Source: Pontimicrobium aquaticum
Lineage (GTDB): Bacteria; Bacteroidota; Bacteroidia; Flavobacteriales; Flavobacteriaceae
Length of the DNA stretch: 47,474 nucleotides
Reading direction: 5' to 3'
Assembly: GCF_005047595.1 (NCBI RefSeq)
Contig: NZ_SUPL01000011.1
Coordinates: forward strand, 1 to 47,474
The notes beneath the pieces were generated by a model. The model worked only from the letters and a program-made list of their open reading frames with translations, ran no database searches and had not been told where the DNA came from. Both the position numbers and the translations under genes were made by a program. Every line of letters begins with the position of its first letter. Positions within the stretch are counted from its first letter, which is position 1. Positions 17,897 to 26,793 of this stretch are shown piece after piece.

Positions 17897-18883
17897 TTAT
17901 GTGGTCATAATATCTGATACGCGTAATAATTCTAAATTTATTGTTGATTTGCCTTTTATAGCTTGCTTTAAAGGTGTTAATTCCATTTTATTATTAAGAA
18001 GACCTACCATGTAATTAGACTTTCCTTTAAGCAAACTTTCTACGGCTTTTACTCCCATTCTACTAGCCAGCACTCGGTCAAAACAAGAAGGACTACCACC
18101 TCTTTGTATGTGACCCAACACAGATACTCGCACATCGTAATACGACATGTGCTCTTCTACATAGTCTCTTAATTCAAATACATTTTTCCCAATTTTATCG
18201 CCTTCGGCAACTACAACAATACTTGATGTTTTTCCTGACTGTTTACTCCTTTTTAAAGATTCAAGCAATCTATCTAAACCTAAATCTTCCTCTGGTATTA
18301 AAATCTCTTCTGCACCAGCTCCAACTCCAGTATTTAGTGCTATATGGCCAGCATCTCTACCCATAACTTCAATAAAAAACAATCTATTATGAGAACTTGC
18401 AGTGTCTCTAATTTTATCGATTGCTTCAACAACTGTGTTAAGTGCGGTATCAAAACCCAGAGTGTGTGAGGTTCCATAAATATCATTATCTATAGTTCCG
18501 GGAATACCAATTACTGGAAAGTTAAATTCTTTACTAAAAATAAGTGCTCCTGTGAACGTACCATCTCCTCCAATAGTGACTAAGGCATCAATTCCAGCTT
18601 TTGATAAATTATTATACGCTTTTTTGCGACCTTCAACAGTTCTAAACACGTCTGAGCGTGCTGATTTTAAAATAGTTCCGCCTTTATTAATAATACCTTT
18701 AACACTACGTGCATTCATAGGTTTGTAGTCGCCCTCAATAACGCCATCATAGCCTCGGTAAATACCTATGCATTCTATATTATGATAAGCACAAGTACGC
18801 ACCACCGACCTAATTGCGGCATTCATACCTGGTGCATCACCACCAGAAGTCATGACTCCTATTTTTTTAATTTCTTTTGCCAT
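17897..18883 (-). CDS. pfkA: ATP-dependent 6-phosphofructokinase
   Basis: Phosphorylates fructose 6-phosphate at the committed step of glycolysis. At 328 residues it matches bacterial PfkA length. The start carries GVMTSGGDAPGMNAAIR (9-25), the ATP site GGDGTFTGA (105-113) has the Gly after GGD that marks ATP-type rather than pyrophosphate-type enzymes, and the catalytic PGTIDNDI (128-135) is intact. It lies downstream of tamB and just upstream of gapA, with a 99-base gap before it that may hold its promoter, although I see no consensus box there. Confidence 0.96.
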   Translation of the reverse strand: MAKEIKKIGVMTSGGDAPGMNAAIRSVVRTCAYHNIECIGIYRGYDGVIEGDYKPMNARSVKGIINKGGTILKSARSDVFRTVEGRKKAYNNLSKAGIDALVTIGGDGTFTGALIFSKEFNFPVIGIPGTIDNDIYGTSHTLGFDTALNTVVEAIDKIRDTASSHNRLFFIEVMGRDAGHIALNTGVGAGAEEILIPEEDLGLDRLLESLKRSKQSGKTSSIVVVAEGDKIGKNVFELRDYVEEHMSYYDVRVSVLGHIQRGGSPSCFDRVLASRMGVKAVESLLKGKSNYMVGLLNNKMELTPLKQAIKGKSTINLELLRVSDIMTT

Positions 18884-18982
18884 TTTTAAGCATTTGAAAA
18901 GTAAAATTACTAAACTTAAACTACAAAAAAGCTATGCATTATCATATTTTAATGAAATTTAGAACTCAACCTTTTTGGTGAT

Positions 18983-21900
18983 TCATTGCTTAGTTTGAAT
19001 TGTATTTATAGAATCTTTGCTCTTAAAATTTATATAGTCTGGAAATGCTTTTTGAGTAGTACTCTCTTTTTTCTTGTTTTCCTTCTTTTTACTACTAAAT
19101 ATTTTCTGTACTAGCTCATTTAAATTATCAAACTCAACATTATAAGAAAGTCCGACACCTTGTGTATATCCAATTTGCTCACCAAAATAACGAATACTAT
19201 TTTCTCTATTAAAGAATTTTAATGACAAGGTTCTGTCTTCGTTAATAAGCATTTCTACTTCAAAATCGCCAGCAATTACTGTTTCACTTACACCACCAAT
19301 AGGCACACCTACTTTACCATTAATAAGAATGTTATCACTTAATTTAGTAGATAGTGTTACACCTACGCGACTACTGGTTTCAAAATCTGGTGTGTTTTGT
19401 CCTAACTGCAAATCGACCCCTAAGTTTAGTTTACCGTCTTCAGATGATAATATTTCGTTAAGCATAGATTGCAGTCTATCGGAAACTAAACCAAAAGCAT
19501 CTTGCGAGCCAAAACTTAACTCGTTTCTAAAAGCACCAGTCACTAATAAAGAAATTACTTGCAACTCCTTACTATCCTTATCATTTAAGCGATATTGAAG
19601 CTCGGAATTAAGCGTGGAGTTAACATTTGGGAATCTTAAATCGTAATCAATATTTGGTTTTTCTAATTGGTCGGTTAAATGAATTTTAACTTCAACTGGA
19701 ATACTCCTATTTATAGGATTTTCAAGTAATACTGATGGATTAGCTTGGATTTTATCGTACACAGCCTCAATATTTATTTGTGCTTTTAAAGGATCTCCCT
19801 CCCAAGCTAAAGTTCCTCCAGGAAGTACTCTAAATTCTTTTTCTATAACACCTTGATAATTGAAGTTATAAGTTCCTTCGGTTACCAAAAAATCGCCATA
19901 CATATCGAACACACCATTTGTGGTAATTCTAGTTAACAACTGTCCATTACCACGCCCTTTAATAGAGCTTCCCGTACTTTTATCCATAATAATTTCAATC
20001 TCAGCATTTTCATTTATAGCCAAATCGAAATCCATTTCCACACCTTTAATTGTTTCTACAGCGACTTCTTCTCCTTTGAGTCTCGCTGCTTTTTCTTCTT
20101 TGGTTACAAAGTGGATGTATGAGTTGTCTCCAAACGATTCTGTATCGCTTAGAGGGATTTTAAAAACCGTTCCTTCCTCAGAAGATACGTTGGCTCCAAT
20201 TACCAGTTGATCTGTAGGGCCAACTACACTTATATTACCATTTACAAAGGCTCGCCCATAGTACAGCGCCTCATCAGAATCACTTGTGTTTAACACTAAT
20301 AAACGATCAGAATCTATACCTAAATTTAACTCCCAATTTGAAAAATTAACATGATTAATATTACCACTAAGCGTTGCTCTTGAGAAAAACTCTGAGTCGG
20401 TTAAACGAGCGTTATTAAATATAAAACGTTGTTGCTCTAATGCTATTTTTGTTTCATCTTCAAAAGAATATTCAATATTTAAATACGGAATTCTAAGTCC
20501 ACCACCATCTAAACTTAATTCGCCATTTATTTGAGGTCGCTTAAGCAATCCTGAAACTTTTGCATTACCAGTAACTTCTCCTCTAATATTTGTTATAACG
20601 CCTTCGCCAAAAGGATTTAATGGATTTAAAATAAACTTGTTTAAATCAACATCTAAATTAATCGTTGAATTACTTCCTAAGAAATCCAAGTTCCCTTTTA
20701 CTGCTAAGGATTCGTTGCTATCTTCTTTTAAACTAACATCAACAGTGTAATTAGTTAACGAGTTATTTCCTTCTATTTTCGTATTAAATGAACCAAGATT
20801 AAAGTCGTTTACTTTAAAGTTGTCTATCGTTACATTAGATGCTGGGATATAAACACCTTGGCTTTGTCGAATATTTAACCTACCGTTTACATTTCCTGCC
20901 AGCGACAAACTATCTATTCTAGGAGTGATTTTGGCTAACTCTACATCTTTAAAGTCTAAGTTAATATTTTTAGTTGTAGAATCCCTTATAACTCCATAAA
21001 GGTTAATAACTTCATTTTCGTGACTCATTCGTAAGCTACGAATATTAAAGTTTCTAAAGTCCCGATCGAATTCAATTTTATTTACACTATCTTTTTCTTC
21101 ATTAACAAACCAATCTGTATCCTTAAAAACCACAGTTGATTTTTTAAACCCTAATACCGATTTATTTTGCTCGTTAATAGTATAGAAAAGGTTCATTTTA
21201 AAATCATCTGTATTTCCCTTTCCTCCTTTAAAATCGGATCTTACAAATAAAGTGTCATTTTTTGTAACGTTTATTAAACTAAATTCAGATACATCATAAA
21301 TTTTTGATGACAAGCTATCAATTTCTATAAACGTATTGTATAACGGATTTTTATTATCTACCTCAAGACGAATATTATTTACAAAATAGTCTTTCAACTT
21401 AATTTGCGGAGAGCTAAATTCTAGATTAAACTTTTTTGCATCACTCTCTACGTGTCCTTCAAAATAAGTATTGCTACCTAATTCTAGCTCTGGTAAAAAT
21501 ACTTCGGCGATTTTATTATAAATATTGAATCTAAAATTTATAAACTGATTGGATGCTATATCGTGTGGTTGAAAGTTGGTATAAATATTACCAAGCGAAT
21601 TTTCCAGAAGCTTATATATATCTCTAAAAACGAATTTACCACTAAGACTCCCTTCAACTATATCTGGTGAATTTATTTCTATATATCTAACATTGTCGTC
21701 GAATCTGGATGAAATAGCAAAATCTTTAAAATAGTATTCGTCATTTTGATTTTTATAAAGTGTGTTTACAAATTTAATATTACCATAAGCATCGTCATAG
21801 CTGCTACCATTCATATTCATACTAACAATGCTTTTAAATATTGCAAGACTGTCTTGCTTTGCAAAATTTAACGCCTTTAAATTGGCATGCTCTACATTTG

Positions 21901-23398
21901 CAGTAAAATCGTATTTCTTTACTTTTTCAGAAAAATCTATTAAACCACTAAACGTTAAATCGAAATTAGGATCATTAGCAATTAAATTACCATCAAAAAT
22001 CTTGTTTCGTATATTTCCAACTACTTTTATACGCTCGTACTCATAATTATTATAGCCAATACTAAATACATCTCCTTTTACTTGCGAGTTAACACTTTCG
22101 GCTGAAAAACCTGTTCCAGCTACATCAACATTAAATGAAATTCTTCCAACATTAGAATCATTAATAAGCGATCCTAAATCAAAATTATCCATTACTAAAT
22201 TTCCTAGATATGTGGACTTGTTATTAGTATTGATATCCTTTATGTCAAGATCTGCAATAATAATTCCTAAGTCTGAAATAATATCAACATCTGCATCCAA
22301 ATTTTTTGGAGTTATAATTGTTTTTCCTTCTAAAGTAAATCGGTTTAAATTTTTTATTATAGGAGGCAAAGCATTACCCAATACATTAGGCAAAATTCTT
22401 GTAAGATCATTATAACTGGTTGTAAGCCTGTCAAAATTAGCATCCATTATAAAGGTATTTTCCTTTTTATCGAAAGCATTTTTCAATACAATGTCTCCAA
22501 CTACAATCGAGTTTCCAGAAGTATTTAACTCTATATTTGTCGCTGTAAGATTATTTAAAGTGCCAAACAATTCTGTTTCAAATTTTGCTTTTTGATTACT
22601 AGCAAATTCATTGTAAAACAGGTTTAAATCGCTAAGTGTGATATCAGAATTTTCAAATGATGCATCTATACGCACTTTATCAACAAAGTGTTGCAAATCC
22701 TCACGGTTGTAGCTAAATTTTAAGTCACCATTTAAAGTGGAATTTGGTGTTTTGAGCTGAAGAAAATCAAATGTCATTCCGGTTAAGGTATAAGCAAAAT
22801 TGGTAGTCATATTCGCAACTTCAAGTCCACTTATACTATCTACAAAGTTTAACTTATTGATTCTGGCACTAACGTCTGGACCAAGGATTAAGAAATCTGT
22901 TGCATTTATATTTAAATCATTAAACGCTAGTATTTCAATATCGTCTTTATTTTCATCCGTTAGTCTAAATTCACTTTCATAAATAGATATATCACTAGAT
23001 GATAATAAAAAATCACTCTTCTCTTTACTTGGGTTTTCTTCATCAAATCTGGCCACAAATACATCAAGGTTTGTGTCAACTTCTCCTTTGTAGGTTTTAA
23101 GGTTAAAAACCATTCCGTAAATATCTACATCTCCAAAAGTTAGTTTATTATCATAAATTAATTTCCTAACACTTAAAACTGATGTATTTAACTCATTAAT
23201 GCTTATAAGTGTATCTTTTTTGTAATCCTGTATGTAAATATTCTTGAGTTCTACATCGCCATTAAACTGTAATCCTACTTTTTCGATATTGATGTTAGTT
23301 CCAAAATCTTCGTTTATCTTGTTAGTAGCATACTTTCCTAAGCGAGTTTGTACGGCTGGAATAGACAATAATAACACCAAAATGATGAACAATAGCAA
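18983..23398 (-). CDS. tamB: TamB-family translocation/assembly module protein (DUF490)
   Basis: A very large inner-membrane-anchored periplasmic protein of the AsmA/TamB group, thought to form a hydrophobic groove for lipid transfer to the outer membrane or to help barrel assembly. At least 1471 residues: an N-terminal hydrophobic anchor, a very long beta-rich body of short repeats (FSGLIDFSEKVKKYDF type), and the DUF490 C-terminal region (about 1050-1440) with GVFDMYGDFLVTEGTYNFNY. The TTG at 23398 starts inside the anchor. In-frame codons back to ATT at 23443 would give KKAIKIALKIVAIF before the anchor, which looks like the true basic N-terminus. An in-frame TAG lies two codons further up and no ATG, GTG or TTG lies between. 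Divergent from tsaD. Confidence 0.9.
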   Translation of the reverse strand: MLLFIILVLLLSIPAVQTRLGKYATNKINEDFGTNINIEKVGLQFNGDVELKNIYIQDYKKDTLISINELNTSVLSVRKLIYDNKLTFGDVDIYGMVFNLKTYKGEVDTNLDVFVARFDEENPSKEKSDFLLSSSDISIYESEFRLTDENKDDIEILAFNDLNINATDFLILGPDVSARINKLNFVDSISGLEVANMTTNFAYTLTGMTFDFLQLKTPNSTLNGDLKFSYNREDLQHFVDKVRIDASFENSDITLSDLNLFYNEFASNQKAKFETELFGTLNNLTATNIELNTSGNSIVVGDIVLKNAFDKKENTFIMDANFDRLTTSYNDLTRILPNVLGNALPPIIKNLNRFTLEGKTIITPKNLDADVDIISDLGIIIADLDIKDINTNNKSTYLGNLVMDNFDLGSLINDSNVGRISFNVDVAGTGFSAESVNSQVKGDVFSIGYNNYEYERIKVVGNIRNKIFDGNLIANDPNFDLTFSGLIDFSEKVKKYDFTANVEHANLKALNFAKQDSLAIFKSIVSMNMNGSSYDDAYGNIKFVNTLYKNQNDEYYFKDFAISSRFDDNVRYIEINSPDIVEGSLSGKFVFRDIYKLLENSLGNIYTNFQPHDIASNQFINFRFNIYNKIAEVFLPELELGSNTYFEGHVESDAKKFNLEFSSPQIKLKDYFVNNIRLEVDNKNPLYNTFIEIDSLSSKIYDVSEFSLINVTKNDTLFVRSDFKGGKGNTDDFKMNLFYTINEQNKSVLGFKKSTVVFKDTDWFVNEEKDSVNKIEFDRDFRNFNIRSLRMSHENEVINLYGVIRDSTTKNINLDFKDVELAKITPRIDSLSLAGNVNGRLNIRQSQGVYIPASNVTIDNFKVNDFNLGSFNTKIEGNNSLTNYTVDVSLKEDSNESLAVKGNLDFLGSNSTINLDVDLNKFILNPLNPFGEGVITNIRGEVTGNAKVSGLLKRPQINGELSLDGGGLRIPYLNIEYSFEDETKIALEQQRFIFNNARLTDSEFFSRATLSGNINHVNFSNWELNLGIDSDRLLVLNTSDSDEALYYGRAFVNGNISVVGPTDQLVIGANVSSEEGTVFKIPLSDTESFGDNSYIHFVTKEEKAARLKGEEVAVETIKGVEMDFDLAINENAEIEIIMDKSTGSSIKGRGNGQLLTRITTNGVFDMYGDFLVTEGTYNFNYQGVIEKEFRVLPGGTLAWEGDPLKAQINIEAVYDKIQANPSVLLENPINRSIPVEVKIHLTDQLEKPNIDYDLRFPNVNSTLNSELQYRLNDKDSKELQVISLLVTGAFRNELSFGSQDAFGLVSDRLQSMLNEILSSEDGKLNLGVDLQLGQNTPDFETSSRVGVTLSTKLSDNILINGKVGVPIGGVSETVIAGDFEVEMLINEDRTLSLKFFNRENSIRYFGEQIGYTQGVGLSYNVEFDNLNELVQKIFSSKKKENKKKESTTQKAFPDYINFKSKDSINTIQTKQ

Positions 23399-23632
23399 GA
23401 AGATTGCTACAATTTTTAATGCTATTTTTATTGCTTTTTTAATGTTGTACTAAAGTTACAAATTTTGACTCTAAACCCTAATTTAAAACTAGCTATAAAC
23501 TTATCAATTTTTAAGGCTATTTTTAGCTATTAGCTCTATAATTTTTTATTTATTTGTATATACGTTAAAACAAAAAAATACAGATGTTTATTTTCTTACA
23601 AAATAAGCAATTATTATGCCTAAAATTTCTTA

Positions 23633-24655
23633 ATGTCCTCACAAAATATTTACATACTAGGAATTGAATCATCATGCGATGATACTGCTGCTTCTGTAAT
23701 ACACAACGGTAAGATTTTAAGTAATGTTATTGCTAACCAAAAAATACATGAAGCATATGGTGGTGTGGTACCTGAATTAGCTTCAAGAGCGCATCAACAA
23801 AATATAGTGCCTGTTGTACATCAAGCGCTAGAAAAAGCTGGTGTTGCCAAAGAACAGCTTAGTGCTGTTGCGTTTACAAGAGGTCCTGGTTTAATGGGAT
23901 CGCTATTAGTAGGTACTTCGTTTGCTAAGTCGTTTGCTTATGGTTTAAACATTCCGTTAATAGATGTAAACCACATGCAAGCGCACATTTTAGCACATTT
24001 TATTGACGAAGAAGGCTTTGATAAACCAAATTTTCCATTCTTGGCTATGACTATTTCTGGAGGACATACACAAATAGTAAAAGTGAACCATTATTTTGAT
24101 ATGGACGTTATTGGTGAAACTATTGATGATGCTGTTGGCGAAGCCTATGATAAAAGTGGAAAAATACTCGGATTAGGCTATCCTGCTGGCCCAGAAATGG
24201 ATAAACGTGCACAACAAGGCAATCCAAAAGCATTTAAGTTTACCAAACCAAAAGTAGATGGATTAAATTTTAGTTTTTCAGGTCTAAAGACTGCAATACT
24301 TTATTTTATTCAACGAGAAACTAAAAAGAATCCAGACTTTGTCAAAGAAAATTTAAATGACATCTGTGCTTCCATACAATACACTATTATTGGTATTTTA
24401 ATTGACAAACTAAAAGCAGCCACTAAGCAAACTGGAATTAAACAAATTGCTATTGGTGGTGGTGTATCTGCCAACTCTGGGATTAGAAAAGCCTTAAAAG
24501 ATGGCGAACAAAAATTTGATTGGAAAACCTATGTGCCAAAGTTTGAATTCACCACAGATAATGCGGCCATGATAGCCATTGTAGGTTATTTAAAATATCA
24601 GGAAGAAGATTTTGCTCAGCAAGATATTACGGCTTCGGCCAGGTTGAAAATATAG
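23633..24655 (+). CDS. tsaD: tRNA N6-adenosine threonylcarbamoyltransferase TsaD
   Basis: Transfers threonylcarbamoyl from TC-AMP to A37 of ANN-decoding tRNAs, making t6A, with partners TsaB and TsaE, which are not in the window. At 340 residues the length is normal. Motifs: GIESSCDDTAASV (10-22), ELASRAHQQN (48-57), iron-binding H114 and H118 in HMQAH, TISGGHTQIV, and DNAAMIAIVG near the C-terminus. It starts at an ATG, 235 bases from the tamB TTG on the opposite strand. rsmE follows after 265 bases that hold a gene remnant and a repeat. Confidence 0.96.
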   Translation: MSSQNIYILGIESSCDDTAASVIHNGKILSNVIANQKIHEAYGGVVPELASRAHQQNIVPVVHQALEKAGVAKEQLSAVAFTRGPGLMGSLLVGTSFAKSFAYGLNIPLIDVNHMQAHILAHFIDEEGFDKPNFPFLAMTISGGHTQIVKVNHYFDMDVIGETIDDAVGEAYDKSGKILGLGYPAGPEMDKRAQQGNPKAFKFTKPKVDGLNFSFSGLKTAILYFIQRETKKNPDFVKENLNDICASIQYTIIGILIDKLKAATKQTGIKQIAIGGGVSANSGIRKALKDGEQKFDWKTYVPKFEFTTDNAAMIAIVGYLKYQEEDFAQQDITASARLKI

Positions 24656-24667
24656 AATTATATTTAA

Positions 24668-24856
24668 ACTAAAGCCACATCAATATTTTTGGATAATTTG
24701 TATATTCTTTGGTTTTATTGGTCAAATTCCAAAGACGCAATTAACATAAATATTCACGACACCTATTATGTTATTGCTAATTCACATATAGCTAAATTGT
24801 TTTTTATTTTAAAGAAAAATCATAATGTTATTACGAGGAATGAATTGACGAGGTAA
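24668..24856 (+). pseudogene. Remnant of a small membrane-protein gene (INIHDTYYV family)
   Basis: After the stop at 24665-24667 the frame is open to 24856 and encodes a peptide with NINIHDTYYVIANSHIAKLF near its middle. Bacteroidota carry a family of small membrane proteins with an INIHDTYFV-type motif followed by membrane helices; the motif also recalls DTYYVVAHFHY of cytochrome oxidase subunit I. Here the frame has no ATG (only a TTG at 24689), no helix-forming tail of useful length, and runs straight into a dispersed repeat from about 24827. I read it as the leftover of a gene whose 3' part was replaced or lost. The family link is from memory of the motif and is moderate at best. Confidence 0.45.
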
Positions 24857-24897
24857 TCTCATAAATTAAAAGATTGCTTCATTATATTCGCAATGAC
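24827..24897. repeat. Dispersed inverted-repeat element, copy 1
   Basis: A short element whose outer ends are inverted: GTTATTACGAGGAATGAATT at the left, and at the right ATTCGCAATGAC, whose complement begins GTCATTGCGAAT. The inner edges carry GTAATCTC and GATTGCTTC. Such GTCATTGCGA...GAAGCAATCTC palindromic elements recur in intergenic DNA of many bacteria. A second copy is at 41976-42059. The right end stops 23 bases before the rsmE start and includes TATATTCG (24883-24890), a near-match to a -7 promoter box. Confidence 0.75.
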
Positions 24898-24920
24898 ACA
24901 AATGTTTTTATATTTGATTC

Positions 24921-25625
24921 ATGCAACTATTCTACAATTCAGATATCAACGAACACACATCGCAATTCGCTTTTTCAAAAGATGAAAGCAGACATATTGT
25001 TAAAGCGTTACGAAAAAAAACTGGAGACACACTTTATATTACTAATGGTAAGGGTTGGCTATTTGAAGCTCAAATTGAAGTGGCAGATTTAAAAAATTGT
25101 ATGGCATCTATAGTTTCTAAAAGCTATCAAGAACCTAAACCTTACAAAGTCCATTTAGCTGTAGCACCTACAAAAATGAACGATCGTTACGAATGGTTTT
25201 TGGAAAAAGCTACCGAAATAGGCATTGATAGCATTACTCCTATTATTTGCGACCATAGTGAACGTAAAGTTATTAAACCAGAGCGTTTCGAGAAGATATT
25301 GCAATCTGCCATGAAACAATCGTTGCATTATTATTTGCCTAAATTAAACAAAGCTATTCCTTTTTCTGAGTTTGTAAAACAGCAACATGAAGGTCAATTG
25401 TTTATTGCACATTGCGAAGACACCAAAAAACAATCGCTTAAAAATCAGCTTAAACCAAATACCAACGTCACTATTTTAATAGGTCCTGAAGGCGATTTTA
25501 GTGTTAAAGAAATTGCAATGGCTTTGGAGCGTCAATTTATTCCTGTAACTTTGGGTAACACTAGATTACGTACCGAAACTGCAGCTATTGTCGCTTGTCA
25601 TTCGATTGCCTATACTAACGAGTAA
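24921..25625 (+). CDS. rsmE: 16S rRNA (uracil(1498)-N(3))-methyltransferase RsmE
   Basis: Methylates N3 of U1498 in 16S rRNA. The 234-residue protein has the N-terminal PUA-like part (MQLFYNSDINEH, HIVKALRKKTGDTLYITNGK) and the C-terminal SPOUT knot with ILIGPEGDFSVKEI, VTLGNTRLRTETA and a final helix, all diagnostic for RsmE. It begins at an ATG and heads a tight plus-strand run of five genes with 2, 2, 21 and 7 bases between them. Confidence 0.95.
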   Translation: MQLFYNSDINEHTSQFAFSKDESRHIVKALRKKTGDTLYITNGKGWLFEAQIEVADLKNCMASIVSKSYQEPKPYKVHLAVAPTKMNDRYEWFLEKATEIGIDSITPIICDHSERKVIKPERFEKILQSAMKQSLHYYLPKLNKAIPFSEFVKQQHEGQLFIAHCEDTKKQSLKNQLKPNTNVTILIGPEGDFSVKEIAMALERQFIPVTLGNTRLRTETAAIVACHSIAYTNE

Positions 25626-25627
25626 TT

Positions 25628-26269
25628 ATGAAACTATTATTATTTATTGCCTTTTGTCTTTTTTCTCTTGTCTCAATATCACAAGAAGTCGCTATTTTAA
25701 AATATAGAGGTGGTGGCGATTGGTACAGCAATCCTACAGCATTGCCAAACTTAATAGAGTATTGCAATGAAAACATTAACACAAAAATAAAACCCAAACC
25801 TCAAACGGTAGAAGTGAATAGCGTTGACATTTTTCAGTTTCCGTTTATACACATGACAGGTCATGGTAATGTGTTTTTTAATGATGACGATGCACGAAAC
25901 TTAAGAAATTACCTTATTTCAGGAGGATTTTTACATATTGACGATAATTATGGTATGCAACCTTATATTGTAAAAGAATTAAAAAAAGTGTTTCCAAATA
26001 ATGAGTTAGTAGAAATTCCAGCAAATCACGACATATTTAATATAGCTTTTGCCTTTCCGAAAGGGCTACCTAAAATTCATGAGCATGATGGAAAACGTCC
26101 GCAAGCCTTAGGAATTTTTTATGAGTCGCGCTTAGTACTATTATTTACTTATGAAAGCGATTTAGGAGATGGTTGGGAAGACCCAGAAATACACAACGAT
26201 CCAGAAGATGTTAGAGAAAAAGCACTGAAAATGGGAGCAAACATTATGAAATATGCTTTTGAGAATTAA
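25628..26269 (+). CDS. DUF4159 domain-containing exported protein
   Basis: A 213-residue protein with a signal peptide (MKLLLFIAFCLFSLVSIS) and one DUF4159 domain over nearly all of the mature part. Features are EVAILKYRGGGDWYSNPTAL, FIHMTGHGNVFFNDDDARNL, a glycine-aspartate turn in GGFLHIDDNYGMQPYI, and the tail GDGWEDPEIHNDPEDVRE. The domain has a glutamine-amidotransferase-like look and occurs in many Bacteroidota, often near MoxR/von Willebrand genes, which are absent here. The biochemical function is unknown. It starts two bases after rsmE and ends two bases before the TrmH-family gene. Confidence 0.88.
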   Translation: MKLLLFIAFCLFSLVSISQEVAILKYRGGGDWYSNPTALPNLIEYCNENINTKIKPKPQTVEVNSVDIFQFPFIHMTGHGNVFFNDDDARNLRNYLISGGFLHIDDNYGMQPYIVKELKKVFPNNELVEIPANHDIFNIAFAFPKGLPKIHEHDGKRPQALGIFYESRLVLLFTYESDLGDGWEDPEIHNDPEDVREKALKMGANIMKYAFEN

Positions 26270-26271
26270 GA

Positions 26272-26772
26272 ATGCAGCTCAACCACTACAATACCAACTT
26301 TAAAAAAAAGAAATTCCCAATCACATTAATTTGTGACAACATTAGCAATGCACCAAATATTGGGAGCTTATTTAGAATTGCAGATGCCTTTGGAGTTGAA
26401 AAACTTATTTTTTGTGGTGCGCATATTCCGTTAGGTCGAAAAATGACCAAAACCTCCAGAGCAACTGAAAAAGTGATGGATTACAGCATCGAGCCCTCAG
26501 CTTTCGAGGTAATAAAAATACTAAAATCAGAAGATTACTATATAATTTCTCTAGAAATTACTAATAATAGCCAACCCATTTATTCGTTCACGTTTCCAAA
26601 AAACAAACCCATAGCATTGGTAGTTGGTGATGAGAATTTTGGGATCTCAGATGAGGTTTTAAAACTATCTGATGCGGTGATTCATATCAATATGTTTGGA
26701 CAAAACAGTAGCATGAATGTAGTACAAGCGGCAAATATTGCTTTATACGAGATGACTAAGCAATTAATGTAA
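26272..26772 (+). CDS. TrmH/SpoU-family RNA 2'-O-methyltransferase (catalytic domain only)
   Basis: A 166-residue SPOUT methyltransferase with all three knot motifs: ICDNISNAPNIGSLFRIADA (motif 1, with the catalytic Arg), ALVVGDENFGISDEVL (motif 2) and NSSMNVVQAANIALYEMTK (motif 3). It lacks the N-terminal substrate-binding domain of RlmB/TsnR types, and so resembles short TrmH or TrmL-like enzymes that modify tRNA. The target nucleotide cannot be told from sequence. It starts at an ATG two bases after the DUF4159 stop. Confidence 0.9.
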   Translation: MQLNHYNTNFKKKKFPITLICDNISNAPNIGSLFRIADAFGVEKLIFCGAHIPLGRKMTKTSRATEKVMDYSIEPSAFEVIKILKSEDYYIISLEITNNSQPIYSFTFPKNKPIALVVGDENFGISDEVLKLSDAVIHINMFGQNSSMNVVQAANIALYEMTKQLM

Positions 26773-26793
26773 ACTCTTTTATATATTTACTAC

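Noticed and set aside
24874-25092. 72-codon plus-strand frame overlapping the rsmE start
   Set aside because: It lies in another frame of rsmE and of the repeat end; the rsmE frame has all family motifs.
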